A stretch of DNA of 64,000 nucleotides from Coriaria nepalensis (lineage: Eukaryota > Streptophyta > Magnoliopsida > Cucurbitales > Coriariaceae), in NCBI GenBank assembly GCA_027186245.1, contig CP114500.1:2552001-2616000 (forward strand), in the 5' to 3' direction. The notes beneath the pieces were generated by a model. That model was not told where the DNA came from, ran no database searches, and was given only the letters and a program-made list of their open reading frames with translations. The position numbers were made by a program, and so were the translations under genes. The number at the start of each line of letters is the position of its first letter. Position 1 is the stretch's first letter. Of the stretch, positions 15,437 through 27,399 are shown one piece after another.

Positions 15437-16415
15437 GGATATGAATAAATATAGGAATATTACATAAGATTTTCCAAAGTTAAAATTTCTTTGCATCCCT
15501 AATTGGCCTTCAAGAGCAAGAGGCATGCGACAGATTACACGGTCGTTGGACTTTTTGATGGATTGCGACCTTCCAACCTGCTTCCGTTACATGACAAGCA
15601 ACACAATCAGATTCTCACTGCTTTACTTTTCCAGATTATTTTTACCTTTTTTTTGGCCTTATTTTTTATTTTTCCCCACCAAACTTTTGTTACTTCTTAC
15701 TTTACTCCTACATTTTTATTTTTTCTCTCCTCCCTGTAAATTATATATAGGCATGTGAATGAGAATCTTTAAGTAAATTATATATAATAAGATAATTTAA
15801 AAGTATATATTAATGATTAATTTCTCATATGTAATAAGGATTAAAATGGAAAAAATAAAATAAAAAAGGACTGAATTGAAAACTTTATTTATAATAGAGC
15901 CAAAATAACAGGTCAACTATATTTTAAAAAAGAGGGAACTAATTAAGATCCAGTTAAATTATTTTCTGGCTTCCTTTTTTTCCCTTTTATTTTTAAGTAA
16001 ATATATTAGTATTATTTTTATTATTATCATTATTATTATTATAAAAATAAAATTTGGGATTAGAAATAAAGAAAATATTAATTTAGGATATATTTAATGA
16101 GATTTAATTAGATTTATTATAATTAAAATTTTAAAATAAAAATTTAAAGGATTTAATAATGTTGTCATTTTCTTGAGAGTATGGTGGGAGTAGTACAACG
16201 ACGTTAACGGCTTACTGTAGAGTTTAAAAGAAAAAGAGAAAACTTTGGAAAAAAAAAATTTTAAAAATTCTCCATAAATTAGGTTCTGTATCTTTTTCGT
16301 TGTCATTTTGATTTCTCATGCTTTGGTTTCGCTTTCTATTTCTTTTTTATCCTTGCTTTCTTGGGAGGAAGTGCCGTTGCAGGTGAGAAATCAGTCAATC
16401 TCTCTCGGTTGATTG

Positions 16416-17121
16416 ATGAAACTTACGGCGGAGGAGGCTGAGGAGGAGTTTTCGCAGTTCATCCACACTCAGGTAACAGGTCTGTTTCCTTAGATAGTGT
16501 CTCTTCTTCTTCTTCATTTTCTTTTTGTGTAAGTTGATCGATTATACCTGAGAGATGTTCGATTAAATTCCAAGCTGAAGGAGAACTTCTTTAGTTTCGG
16601 TCAAGGGAGAGACTAAAGCAAGCAGAAGATTTGCAGAGTCTTGTTGTGAATTGCTTATTATTTTACTTATGAAGAATTTTATCAAATGATTCTCTCCCTC
16701 TTTTAATTCTGGTAGAATGTAATAATATAGATTAGTGAGTGAAAGCATGGGAACTTTTCTCTGGAATTATACAAACTCCATTTTTGTTCATCTATAATGC
16801 ATCCTTTATAAATGGTCTTGGTTTCAAATTTCTCTTTCTCTCTCTCTCTCTCTGCCCTTCTGGAAAGAACTTAATTTTGTGAAGAAAAAAAAAAGGGGGG
16901 GGGGGGGGGGGTCGTTGTTCTTCAGCCTCTTGGTGTTATGTTGCTATGTCTTCTGTCATATTGTCTCTGTTTTCTTGGTATATTATTGTTCTTTATTCTT
17001 AATATCTATTGTCTCAGGACCAGTAATTTTATCGGAGTAAGAAGAGTGAATTCTGTTTTAACTTCTCGCCCTGTTTTTAATTTGTAAATCTGCTTTTCCA
17101 AATCAGTTTAATAGAATATGA
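16416..17121 (+). promoter_or_regulatory. Putative spliced uORF overlapping the TGA start codon
   Basis: An ATG at 16416 reads 19 codons to a GTAACAGG donor after 16472. If joined to the AG acceptor before 17107, it continues FNRI and stops at TGA 17119-17121. That stop overlaps the main ATG (17118-17120) as ATGA. The product would be 23 residues starting MKLTAEEAEEEF. A second strong donor (CAG|GTGAGA at about 16381/16382) would skip this frame, so its presence depends on which leader splice is used. The splice sites are seen; the translation role is inferred. Confidence 0.4.
16895..16911 (+). repeat. G homopolymer, 17 bases
   Basis: A run of ten A is followed at once by 17 G, in the leader intron of the TGA gene. 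Confidence 0.95.
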
Positions 17122-19157
17122 GCTCTCCATCAACTCAACTTTCACCTTCAACAAGGATGGGTATCTATGAGCCACTTCATCAGATTAGTCATTGGGGAAA
17201 TGCCATGAAGGGTCACAGTAACTTAGACCCGAGCACATCAGCTATGGTAAAGGTGGATCCTGTTCCTATCCTAAACAGTCAGGTAAGAACACTCCCCAGA
17301 ATTGGTTCTCATGAATAACAATGGCTATTTTCTCATATTGATAAGCTCTGATTATCTAGCATGAATGCCTTTCCCCTGAATCAATGGAACAATTGATGAG
17401 CAATCAAGGGACGTCCCGCAAACCAATTGATAAGGTGATGAAATCAAAGCATTCACCTTAGAAATTGAAATTTCTAAGTATATACTGTTAGTAGTCTAAT
17501 TGAACATGTTATATGCAGATACAGAGACGCTTGGCTCAAAATAGAGAAGCTGCTCGTAAAAGTCGTATACGAAAAAAGGTTGAAGGAACTTGCATTTTCA
17601 TACAATTCAGGATTGATAAGAGGATATTCATTCTCTGGGTTTATTTTCTATAATAAAATTAAGTTCTTTGTTTCAGGCTTATGTCCAACAATTAGAAACG
17701 AGCCGATTAAAACTGGCACAGTTAGAGCAGGAACTAGAGAGAGCCAGACAGCAGGTGAGGTGCAGATCATCTTTGCTATAAACTCTCTAACTGATCTCTG
17801 AAAAATATGTTAACAATAAATAAAAAACACATGGGATACAAGCAAAGAACTGAATGTTGACTCTTTCTAATGGATCATAAATGTCTTGTTGCAGGGTGTA
17901 TATGCGATAGATACTAGTCACTTGGGATTGTGTGGAACATTAATCCCAGGTTTGTGATTCCCTTTGTTGGCGGTCACTGCCCTTTAATTTTTCCATCCCA
18001 TGAACCAGATAATCTTCTCACACTATAGTCTAAAACTCAAATTTAATGTTCACTTCTCAAAAGTTGCCTGAATGTCTGTTTTTCTTTGATGCTCTGGAAC
18101 TTTTTCAAGCAGCCTCAAGTATGGATGAATTAAGAAAAGAGATAATATCCCTCCTTTAGTTAATAACTTGTTTGGTCCCATTGTGAGGCTTTTTATCACT
18201 GCCATGTGCTTTCTTCCCTCTTTTTTTTTTTTTTTGCATTTGATATATTTCCCTTATAAACTTTTCTAGGAATTGCTGCATTTGAGATGGAGTACTATCA
18301 TTGGGTTGACGAGCAAACCAAACAGATATGTGAACTCCGGAGCGCATTGCAAATTCCCATAAGTGATATAGATCTTCACATTCTGGTTGACAATGGTTTC
18401 AACCACTACTACAATCTTTTCCGCATGAAAGCAGATGCCGCGAAGGATGATGTTTTCTACTTATTGTCAGGAATGTGGGTCACATCGGCCGAGCGCTTTT
18501 TCCTCTGGATTGGAGGTTTCCGCCCTTCGGAGATTCTAAATGTGAAACCCCATAACTCAATTTAAAAATTCCAATCCTTAAAAACTTACATATTTTCATG
18601 TGATATATTGTTCTGAATTTGTTGACAGATACTGATGCCACATTTAGAGCCCTTAACGGATCAACAAGTACCCAAAATATTTAACCTCAAACAGTCATCT
18701 CAACAAGCAGAAGATGCTCTCTCAGGAGGAATGGATAAACTGAACCAGACTCTGGCTCATAGCATATCGGCCTATACAGAGGCAGTAGAGAAAATAGACG
18801 CTTTGGAGAGCCAGGTAAAATGATTACAAATCACTCTCTTAATTTCGACCATTAAGCCCTTTCTTGGTAGTGGTCTTATTAAAATGTTCATCATTATATA
18901 TATATATATATAAGTGTTCATCACGAGTGTGCTTTTTTCTTTTTGGTCTAAAATTCCTTCCACTCGTTCAGCCGAGTGTGTGTTGCTGTTTTCTGGAACA
19001 GGCGGACCATCTCAGGCAACAAACCTTGCAAAGGATGTCTCATATTTTAACAACAAACCAGGCGGCTAGAGCCATTGTAGCCCTTGGGGAGTACTTTCAC
19101 CGTCTTCGAGCTCTGAGCTCGCTCTGGGCAACTCGACCCCATGAACAACCTGTCTAA
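17118..19157 (+). CDS. TGA-family bZIP transcription factor, TGA7-like
   Basis: Eight coding exons: 17118-17282, 17360-17434, 17519-17578, 17677-17754, 17895-17949, 18270-18541, 18629-18814, 19002-19157; 348 residues. The N-terminus has MGIYEPLHQISHWG, typical of the TGA1/4/7 clade. The basic region RRLAQNREAARKSRIRKK (83-100) is followed by a short zipper (AYVQQLETSRLKLAQLEQEL). The DOG1/TGA domain runs from AAFEMEYYHWVDEQ to RAIVALGEYFHRLRALSS. TGA factors bind TGACG (as-1) elements in the nucleus and recruit NPR1 for salicylate responses. The two redox cysteines of Arabidopsis TGA1/TGA4 are Phe253 and Ser259 here (KIFNLKQSSQQAED), which fits TGA7 better than TGA1. The segment before the last exon is shorter than in Arabidopsis relatives. 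A long leader intron precedes the ATG. Confidence 0.9.
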
Positions 19158-20218
19158 GAGGAGGCAAACCCGGAGCGACTTGTACAAACCCACCACCACC
19201 ACCAATATCTAGAGTTGTAATCATGACCAAGGAGTGAACGATATGTGCCTGTTATCAAATATATGAATATGAAAAAGGGATCAGTGTAAATATGCATCTT
19301 CCATTTTTATTCCTGTATTGAGAACAGACTTTAGGTAAGTTATTAAGTTTATTAGGAAATTTGTATAGTAAAATTTTCCAGAAAGGAACTAGCTGATCGA
19401 GTACATCCTTACAGGCATTCTTCCGAGTACTTACTCTAGAATCGATCATTATAGCCTTAATTGTTCATGCCACTTCAAATCAATGTTATACAAGTAAAAT
19501 ATGTTGATCTTAGAAGAACTAAACACCACTTAAATTCGAACCCGAGCAAGTTTCGATCAAATATCAGTTGACAAAAGCTGTCTCGAACGAAAAAAAAGAC
19601 TACACATAATTATACATCTGTTTTAGAATCAAAGATTAGGATTAGTATATGCAGGAACTAGATCAAGTTTGTTTGTAGTCAAGAGAAGTAGGTGAATCTG
19701 TAAATGTATGTATTTCTATTTTGATGTTCTCTTCTATGTGTATGAATGTGATATGGGAAGATGTGAAAAGTTGTATATATTATGTGACTTATGAGTAGGT
19801 TGTTTCTTGGTACACCCAAGTCTCTTACTTCTCCTGCTGCTATTTTGGAATCATTTGTAAGCACCGTGACTGAATCGTGCACGTAAACTTACTAAGGAAA
19901 AATATTATTGATTATATTATTATTACAAAAAACTTTGTTCCTACTATAAAATATTATAAATATTATATTTTTATTTTTATTATATATATATATATATATT
20001 TTTTTTTTTTTTATAAATTAAATAAATAAATAAATTAGAAGGAAAGGTAGGAAAAAGGAAGTACAAGATTCGTTCAGACCAAAAAAAAAAAAAACATTGA
20101 TAAGATTCATAAGATTCTCTTTCCGAAAAACAAAGCGGCATCAAAATAATAAATAATTAAATAAAAAATACTAATTTAGCGCGAACGTTCAATCTTGTTC
20201 CGGGTAGAGATTGTACGA

Positions 20219-20263
20219 GGAGGAGGAGGAGGTGGAGGAGGTGGTGGTGGCGGAGGAGAAGAA
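20219..20263 (+). repeat. GGA/GGT-rich leader of the DnaJ gene
   Basis: An imperfect trinucleotide purine tract (GGA, GGT, GGC) just before the DnaJ ATG. An in-frame reading would give a poly-Gly extension, but it opens on TTG (20195), so I treat it as untranslated leader. Confidence 0.6.
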
Positions 20264-22308
20264 ATGAACAATCTGAGGACGATTTGTAGACCCCACACGG
20301 TGTTGTCTTCCTTCATCTGTAACAGCAGCAGCAGCAGCAGCAGATATCAGACTAGGTCTAGGGTTTCGTTTCGAAATCCAAACTACAAGCCTCGATTTTC
20401 GTCTTTCTCGCCCTGGTTCGAATCCACCTCGAACTCGGATAGGTCCGATCGTTGGTTCCGCTTTAGCCAGAGGAGGACTCTCGCTAGAGCTTCTAACTGG
20501 ACCAGTCAGAGATCTCCCTATGAAACTCTTGGTAATTTCGCCTCTTTTCTCTCTCTCATTGAATTTTTCTGAAAATTTCCGGATAAATTTATATTTTCCT
20601 AATTGATTTAACGATTTCCTTGATTTGAATTTGATTTGATGCCTGACAAGTTTTTTATTTTATTTTATTTTTTCTGGTTTTGGACGGATTCACTGAAAAA
20701 TTTGTTTAATACTGCGAAGTATGTTCGATGGAATTTTGTTTAGGGAAAGGAAAAAGGAGGATTGATAACTCTTATTAATCTTCTAAAAATGGATGGCATT
20801 GAGATTTAATGTCTTTGATTTTGTCATTTTAAGTAAATTAATGCTAATTAGTCTTTCTTCTATGGGCAAAACAGAGTTAGAGAGGGATGCTGATGAAGAG
20901 CAGATAAAGATTGCTTACCGGCGCTTGGCTAAATTTTATCATCCAGATGGTTTGCTCCTTCATCTTGACTGAACATTGTTCTGAAGTTTGATTTGTACGA
21001 TTTAAACATTTTCTATGGTGCATGTAGATTGAAAGAACTTAAATATTCAAGAACAAACACATCATGTTAAAAATAAATTCCTTGCAAATGGACAGGTTCC
21101 TATTTTTATGGAATTATGGTAACGGAAATACCTTGGAACTCTAAATTGCTCAAATCCATGTTGCTTAACAACTGGTTTAATATCTTTTGTTTTTGAGAGG
21201 TGAATAGAGAACAACTGCTTGAAGCATAATGATCAACCTTCGTTATTTTTTATGCTAGAAGATCGTCAACTTGATTTGGTGTAATCGTTTGAGAATTAAA
21301 TATTTCATCTTCTATCAATTTTTCAGTCTATGATGGTAAAGGGATGCTTGAGGAAGGGGAAACAGCTGAGTCGAGATTCATCAAGATTCAAGCTGCTTAC
21401 GAATTGCTCATGGACGATGAGAAGCGAAGGAAATATGATATTGATAACAGAGTCAACCCAAAGAAGGTTATATTTTTGCTTTATCCAAGTATATAGTATT
21501 TTTTGATCTGCTACCATATTTAATCCATCCAATAGCAAAATGGAGAGTTTTTTCGTAGATGTAAATGAAGTAGGTTTTCGGGTTCACTAATGATAGTGTT
21601 CATTTCTGCTGCATGTCTAATGGCTGGTTTTTTGCTGGTAAGCAGGCATCTCAAGCATGGATGGAGTGGCTTATAAAGAAGAGAAAAGCTTTTGATCAAC
21701 GGGGTGATATGGCCATAGCAGCTTGGGCTGAGCAGCAGCAGCGTGAGATGAATGTTCGTGTTAGGCGTCTTTCTCGATCTAAGGTAATCAAATATCCTGC
21801 ATGTCTTTTTCTCAAGTATTTAATGAACAGATTGCACTCTGCTCAAATACTTTTTCTCAAGTCTTTGGGGTCGCAAATTATAGATTCTAGGTTACTTAAA
21901 TTTTGAATTTGAACCACTTATCCAAATGTGCTGTTAGTGATGAAAAACCATCACATCCAACCATTTTTACCTTTGTGGGCTTTGAGCCCATCTATTCATA
22001 AAGAGCTGACAAACAACCAAGCCCCTTTATTTTGGTTACCTTTTTTCTTTTTAAAAAACTATATACCTCTTGTTACATGAATCGGTTGATCGTTTCAGGT
22101 TGATCCTGATGCAGCTAGAAGAATCCTAGCAAAAGAAAAGAAAGCTTCAGCAGAGTATTTCAACAACACGCTTAAGCGGCATACGCTTGTGTTAAAGAAG
22201 AGGGATTTGATTCGAAAGAAGGCCGATGAAGAAAAGAAGAAGGTTATAGGCCAACTTTTAGCTGCAGAGGGGCTTGAGCTTGACACAGACGATGATGAAA
22301 CCGTGTAG
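20264..22308 (+). CDS. Plastid-type J-domain (DnaJ) protein
   Basis: Five exons: 20264-20531, 20875-20949, 21327-21466, 21646-21783, 22099-22308; 276 residues. The first ~80 residues are Ser/Arg-rich with almost no acids, as in a chloroplast transit peptide. The J domain starts at SPYETLELERDADEEQIK, has YRRLAKFYHPD with the HPD motif at 112-114, and continues FIKIQAAYELLMDDEKRRKY. The rest is a charged helical region (EKKASAEYFNNTLKRH, DLIRKKADEEKKK) with an acidic end (LELDTDDDETV). J proteins stimulate Hsp70 ATPase; the HPD is intact, so it should be functional. It resembles the Arabidopsis At5g59610-type proteins (from memory). A CAG run gives a short poly-Ser near residues 22-27. The Hsp70 partner is unknown; the plastid GrpE at 39.7-41.2 kb belongs to the same cycle. 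Confidence 0.87.
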
Positions 22309-22615
22309 ATAATATGCATACTGCATTCACTAGTTTCTCACACCTTATTGCAGCATACTATACTTTCTTCTGCAGTCTATTTTGAGAAACACCTGTACTA
22401 TTATTTGTTGTAAAAAGTTACTGTGTATATAATCTCTTTTGCAGTTTTAAAGAAAATGGAAAAATAACTTTTCCATATGAATTGCAGTAGTTTATTTCTT
22501 GTGAACGGAAAAATCTCTTCTGCTATTCGATTGAAAAGCTCGTGTAAATTAGTAACCGAAACAAACAAATAAATATTACAGAACATCATTTTAGGAAAAT
22601 ATATTTTGTAATCTA

Positions 22616-24474
22616 TTAATTATAAACTCCCTTTTTTCTAGGTTGAGACTCAAAATCCTTGACATAACTAGAGTGTCTCTCCACAATAAGCTTGATGAGA
22701 TGATTCTCCACATCATCATCAACTCGAGCCTTGTCTCGGCGAACCACAATCTTCCCATTGCTCGTAACAACTATAACCTCTTCTTTCCGGGTTGAAAGCT
22801 CATTTGCAACAACCATGTGCATCTTGTACTTATTAAGAGCCATGCCTGCCTTCTCTAACAGAATCTTTGAATCTGTCTCTAACTGTTTGTTTGTTGTTTT
22901 TTTTTTTTTCAGTTTGATTAGGTACAAAATAGACAGAATTTGCAAGCAATACCCATAATTCAGTTTAGAAGGATAGGACTCATATCTTACCTTAAAGGAT
23001 ATACAGAAAGACAATGGAGCCCATTCTCTTCTAAGAACCAAGAGCATCTTTGGAACCTGAACAAGTCGCATGTCCAAAGGGCCAGATCCAGACTGAATTT
23101 TATGCTCTGCCTGGAAAAATAACGTTATGACAAATATTAAGAATGTTTTGCATTAAAAGTCCAAACCAAAGAAATAAAACATTACCATGCTCTTCCAAGG
23201 AACGTAAAAGTCGGAGACCGCAGCAGCAAGATAAAAGATTGCATTTACTCCAAGGCTTCTCATTGACAAGGCGATTATCTGTAACATCTGCTCGTAACAC
23301 GAGAAATTTAGCCATCTAAACTTGGACAAAACTGTATGTGCATTAAAAGATGCAGGAAAAAGGTATAGAAGCTGATAGAAGAGCGCTCAAGCTAACCTGA
23401 AGATACTCAAAGATGGTTGTAAAGGGTAGCTTCAAAAGTAGGCCTTCTGCCACTGCCTGCATAACCAAGAGGGTCATAAGTTCATATCCACTAGGACAAT
23501 TTATAACCAATAATTAACGATGTAAACAAAAATAGTTTATTAAATAACAGAAGATATTTATGGTCCATACAGCATGATGATTAGTGATCGCCTTCTTCAC
23601 TACTTCCAAACACGACTGGTGCACTAAAAAATGATACAAATAAATTTAGTCGTATGCTTTCTTAGGGTGTGCTATCTTTCACACTTATAATATCAGGTAA
23701 AAGAAATTACCACCTTGAATACTTGACTCACGGGTAGAATCGAAACACTCGAGAAACGGATCATCAGGAAGTGATCTGCAATATGGTTGGCAGGTTCCTC
23801 TACATAGAGAAACAAGCTGTAAGCCATTTCCTGTATTAAGAGATTGGACCAAGTGGAAGGGGAAAAAATTGTTTACCTCCGACATAAGAAGATAACGGCA
23901 TATCCAGCCTTCAGAAAAAACCTACAAGAAAAACCATATCCTGCCCACTTTGAAATACACTGATTTGCAGAACTTGCCAGTAGATAGATATATGTATATA
24001 AAGCCTATATGTTATGTGATGTACTCTGTAGAAGCTGCTCCTCTATGACCCGAACTGAAGTTATCAATGTATCGAACACATCGCTGCTCTAAAGGAACAG
24101 TGGTCCCACCTGATGTCACACAGACTACTCTCCTACCTCTTCCTTGTCCTGGAATTTCTTTACACGTCAAAAGAATCCAAATTATCATGACAAACTGATA
24201 CTTTCGTGGGTCAAAACTAAATTTTTAAGATCCAAACTGGAATTTCAAATGCTTATTAAATTAGAGAGTGGGACTTGCCTGAAGAAGATGAATTGGATTC
24301 AAGAAATTGATTCAATTTGTCATTGATCTTCTCTCTGTCTTTTAAAGGTGGAGCTGAATCGAAAAAGGACTCGACTGCATTCCGTGTTTCCATTGGTATT
24401 TCCTCTCCATCTAAAGCCATCTGAAAATGCTTACAGCTAGATTCTTGATCAAACACCTCACTACCTGAATTCAT
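22616..24474 (-). CDS. Phosphopantothenate-cysteine ligase (PPCS, CoA synthesis)
   Basis: Nine exons read downward: 24474-24279, 24148-24025, 23921-23877, 23799-23714, 23623-23571, 23456-23397, 23287-23186, 23110-22991, 22882-22616; 350 residues. All phases agree. The enzyme joins 4'-phosphopantothenate and cysteine in coenzyme A synthesis. Marks of the DFP/CoaB fold: [28 protein letters not shown], the [12 protein letters not shown] loop, [15 protein letters not shown], and [18 protein letters not shown] spanning two exons. Separate CoaB-type proteins are normal in plants. The first intron starts with GC (TTCAG|GCAAGT), a rare but accepted donor. I start at 24474; an internal Met near residue 19 is another candidate. 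A leader intron runs from about 24735 to about 24491. It is head-to-head with the rhomboid gene. Confidence 0.9.
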
Positions 24475-24734
24475 ATGCACGGAGATTGCTCTACAATTTT
24501 AATAATAATTATTATTGATTTTGTTTTTTATTTTTTCCGAACAGCAACAAATTGCAGAAATAGGATGAAAATGTAGTGCTTTTCTATAAGAGCTAAGCTC
24601 ACATGCATCTCAATTCTCAACTCAGAAACAGGTAAAGTCATTCCTGCTTATGAAAGAAAATAGAATATCTAAGTGAACCTCAAAGTGACACGTACAGATC
24701 TCCGATTAGGGTTTAGTGAGAAGTGATGAACTTA

Positions 24735-25065
24735 CCAGCGCTGGTAAACACCGGACGTCGCCGCCTCTGCAGGTGGCGTTGTCTCCCGATGAGATATGCC
24801 GCGGTTTGGGCAGAGATAATTTGTGAATTTATAGTTCAGATAGAAGTGGGGGAAATGAGAATTGCGAAAATTAAATATTTATAAAAATAATTATATTCTT
24901 GCCCCAAAAATAAATAATAATAAATAATTTAAAATAACGAAAGTTCGTTGAAAAATAAATATCCCGCCAAGCTCAACGGTTTCTCTCTCTCTCTCTCGGC
25001 AAATTTCAAGCAGCTAATTGTTGTTAACAAGTGATTTTCACTAGCGATCTTGCTTTGAAATATCA
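24735..25065. promoter_or_regulatory. Divergent promoter between PPCS and the rhomboid gene
   Basis: About 330 bases separate the PPCS leader exon (donor near 24735, minus strand) from the rhomboid ATG at 25066. It includes a (TC)n tract at 24981-25000, likely in the rhomboid leader. I see no clear TATA box for either gene. Confidence 0.5.
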
Positions 25066-27376
25066 ATGGCAGATTTTGAGGTAGTTGCTTCCAAATTCGA
25101 TGCGGATATCGTCATCAAGCCTCCGCCACCGCCGTTTGCGATCAGTACAGAGTTCTCTGAAAATTTCCAGGATCAGACAATCTCCTTCTTCAAGTCGCGA
25201 TCGGGACAGCGACGGAGGAGAGGTGACACCTGGATCATCTCCGTCTTCGTGATACTTCATATTCTGGCTTTCGTTGTCACCATGCTCGTCAACGACTGCG
25301 GGAGTAATTCTCATGGAGACTGTGCGGTCAAAGAGCTCGGAAGGTTGTCCTTTCAACCGTTCAAGGAAAATCCCCTGCTTGGACCCTCCGCTTCCACGTG
25401 AGCTTTTTTCTTGTTATTTCCCCGATTTCTTTATTTGTTATTATGAACTGAGTTTCTTTCTACTGTTAGGCTTCCGAGAAAACTGAGTGATCATCTTTCT
25501 AATTCCAAGATTCTGCAATGTTTCTGAGAAAGGTCGAGCAAAGGAAAATATATGTTGCCGATCATATGTGGACTTGATAACTTAATATCTTGGTATAATC
25601 TTTCTGTTTGTTTGCTTAGAAAAAATGCAGGCGGACTATAGGAGAATTAAACTTCTTTCTAATGGTTGATTGCTACTGGTTTCTAGTTAGGTTTTTAATT
25701 CCTACTTACAACAAGATTAAGCTGTCAGCTTCGTCTGGATCTTCCAAACTCTGGCTCAGCTATCTAGTCAAACTTATCGCTAAGAGAATGAATAACAGAA
25801 GCTATGACATTTGTTTCACGTCCTTATGATTATGAAATCTGAGTCCTGAAGATCTACCAGAAGAACTCAATTTGATCCAGGACAAATTCTAATTTAATAT
25901 TTGGGTGAACTCGATAACAAGTCTCGCTGGAATGATGCAAAACATGTAATTCACAGTGTGTACTGTATCAAAACATGTTTGATGGAAGTGTAAATGCTGA
26001 TTTTATTCAACTTTTCTTTAATAGATAGATAACCTTCTCCTTCAGGATGATGGCTTAGGTGTTACCACTTACCATGTTTCTCAAACTGTAGAGGCATTCA
26101 TCTAGTGAAAATATCTTTCGCATGACCAAATTTTTCGGTTGTGCTGCTGCTTGCAGGCTGGAGAAAATGGGAGCTCTTTTGCAGTCTCACTTGACTAAAC
26201 ATCTGCAGACCTGGCGCCTTTTCACATTTCCTTGTTTGCATGCTGGATTCATCCACCTTGTCATCAACCTTTCCTGTGTAATCTTCATAGGGATTCACCT
26301 AGAGCAAGAGTTCGGATCATGTATACAGTTTTCTAATACTTTTTCCCTATTATACTCTTCATCTTTGTGTCCAACTGTGTTTTGAATTGCTTGTTACTCT
26401 ACATTTGCTTCTGTTTTGCAGCAAGGGTCGGGATTATCTATATACTCTCTGCCTTGTTTGGTACTGTACTAGCTGCCCTTTTTGTTCGAAACGAACCCTC
26501 AGTCGGTTCATCTGGTGCTCTAACTGGACTACTTGGAGCTACTCTTTCTGGTCTGATTCGGAACTGGAGAATTTACACTGATAAGGTCCTTCACCTTCTG
26601 TTTCTCACTCTTAACTTTTCATATTCTATTAGCCTGAATTGACTATTATACTACTTCATTTTGGCTGTAGTTTGTAGCTCTAGGAGTACTTGTAATCATC
26701 TCTGCAATCAATTTCGGATTAGGCCTCCTACCTTATGTGGACAATTTCGCAAATATCGGAGGCTTTATAGCCGGATCCCTACTCGGATTCATGCTTCTGT
26801 TCAGCGTTGAGCACAGAGAAGTGGCTCAAGTCAAAGGTGTTGACCCCTTCAAAGTCAGCTTCAAAGACTCCATCAAACTGAAGCTAAAGCAAAAACTGGA
26901 TAAGCCAATTCTGAGAAGCATCTCCCTTCTCCTCTTCGGTCTAATGTGAGTCTCTCACCTACTTTGCTACATCAATTCTCTTTCGGCTTCCAGTCCAATT
27001 GTTCTTATGAAAACATCCCTTCTTTGTTTCACTATACAGACTTGCTGGATGCCTTGTTTCAGTCCTAGAGGGCACTAACATAAACCGGCACTGCTCTTGG
27101 TGCCGATTTATCAATTGTGTTCCATTTCAAAGATGGAGCTGCAAGGATGTAACATCTTCTTGTGAGGTAACCGATTATAATGATCACTATTAACCAACAA
27201 CACTAAAATCTTGGATTAACTATGAAACTTGATCTAGTTTATTGTAATTGCAGACAATGGTAAGCGACCAAAGATTGACACTGACTTGCTCGGATAATGG
27301 CAAATTCAAGATCTTCCCTTTCACGAACATTACTCAAGCAAGGATAAATGACCTCTGTAGTCTGATTTGTTCATAA
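25066..27376 (+). CDS. Inactive rhomboid-like protein, KOMPEITO/RBL8 type
   Basis: Six exons: 25066-25397, 26157-26320, 26422-26585, 26671-26945, 27040-27166, 27254-27376; 394 residues with consistent phases. A cytosolic N-terminus with KPPPPP leads to a first membrane segment (WIISVFVILHILAFVV), then the rhomboid core: LHAGFIHLVINL with the H-x4-H-x3-N pattern, EQEFGS, VGSSGALTGLLGA with the GxSG serine (about Ser196), and YVDNFANIGGFIAGSLLGF. The last normally has the catalytic His (NFAHIGG); here it is Asn (about 248), so protease activity is not expected. The C-terminus is Cys-rich (CSWCRFINCVPFQRWSC), as in plant secretory-pathway rhomboids. Arabidopsis RBL8/KOM is also listed as probably inactive and is needed for pollen exine. 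The orthology is inferred. Confidence 0.86.
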
Positions 27377-27399
27377 AAGAATTTTTCACTGATTCCCCC

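Larger units (their letters stand above)
11290..16300. other. 5 kb AT-rich intergenic region
   Basis: No convincing gene on either strand. It contains poly-A and TA microsatellites (12359-12374, 12499-12516), GTTT repeats (14560-14585) and an 8-base tandem repeat (15397-15436). Short frames at 13.6, 14.2 and 15.5 kb have no family features, codon bias or promoter. Confidence 0.6.

Noticed and set aside
15503..15758. Two overlapping frames of 77-78 codons
   Set aside because: They are translated low-complexity T-rich DNA, with no promoter, splice sites or family match.
20195..20263. Glycine-rich N-terminal extension of the DnaJ protein
   Set aside because: It would need a TTG start; the first ATG is at 20264 and gives a normal transit-like N-terminus.
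20400..20430. tRNA-like GGTTCGAATCC box
   Set aside because: It lies within the DnaJ coding exon and no cloverleaf or A box fits around it; I saw no convincing tRNA gene in the window.
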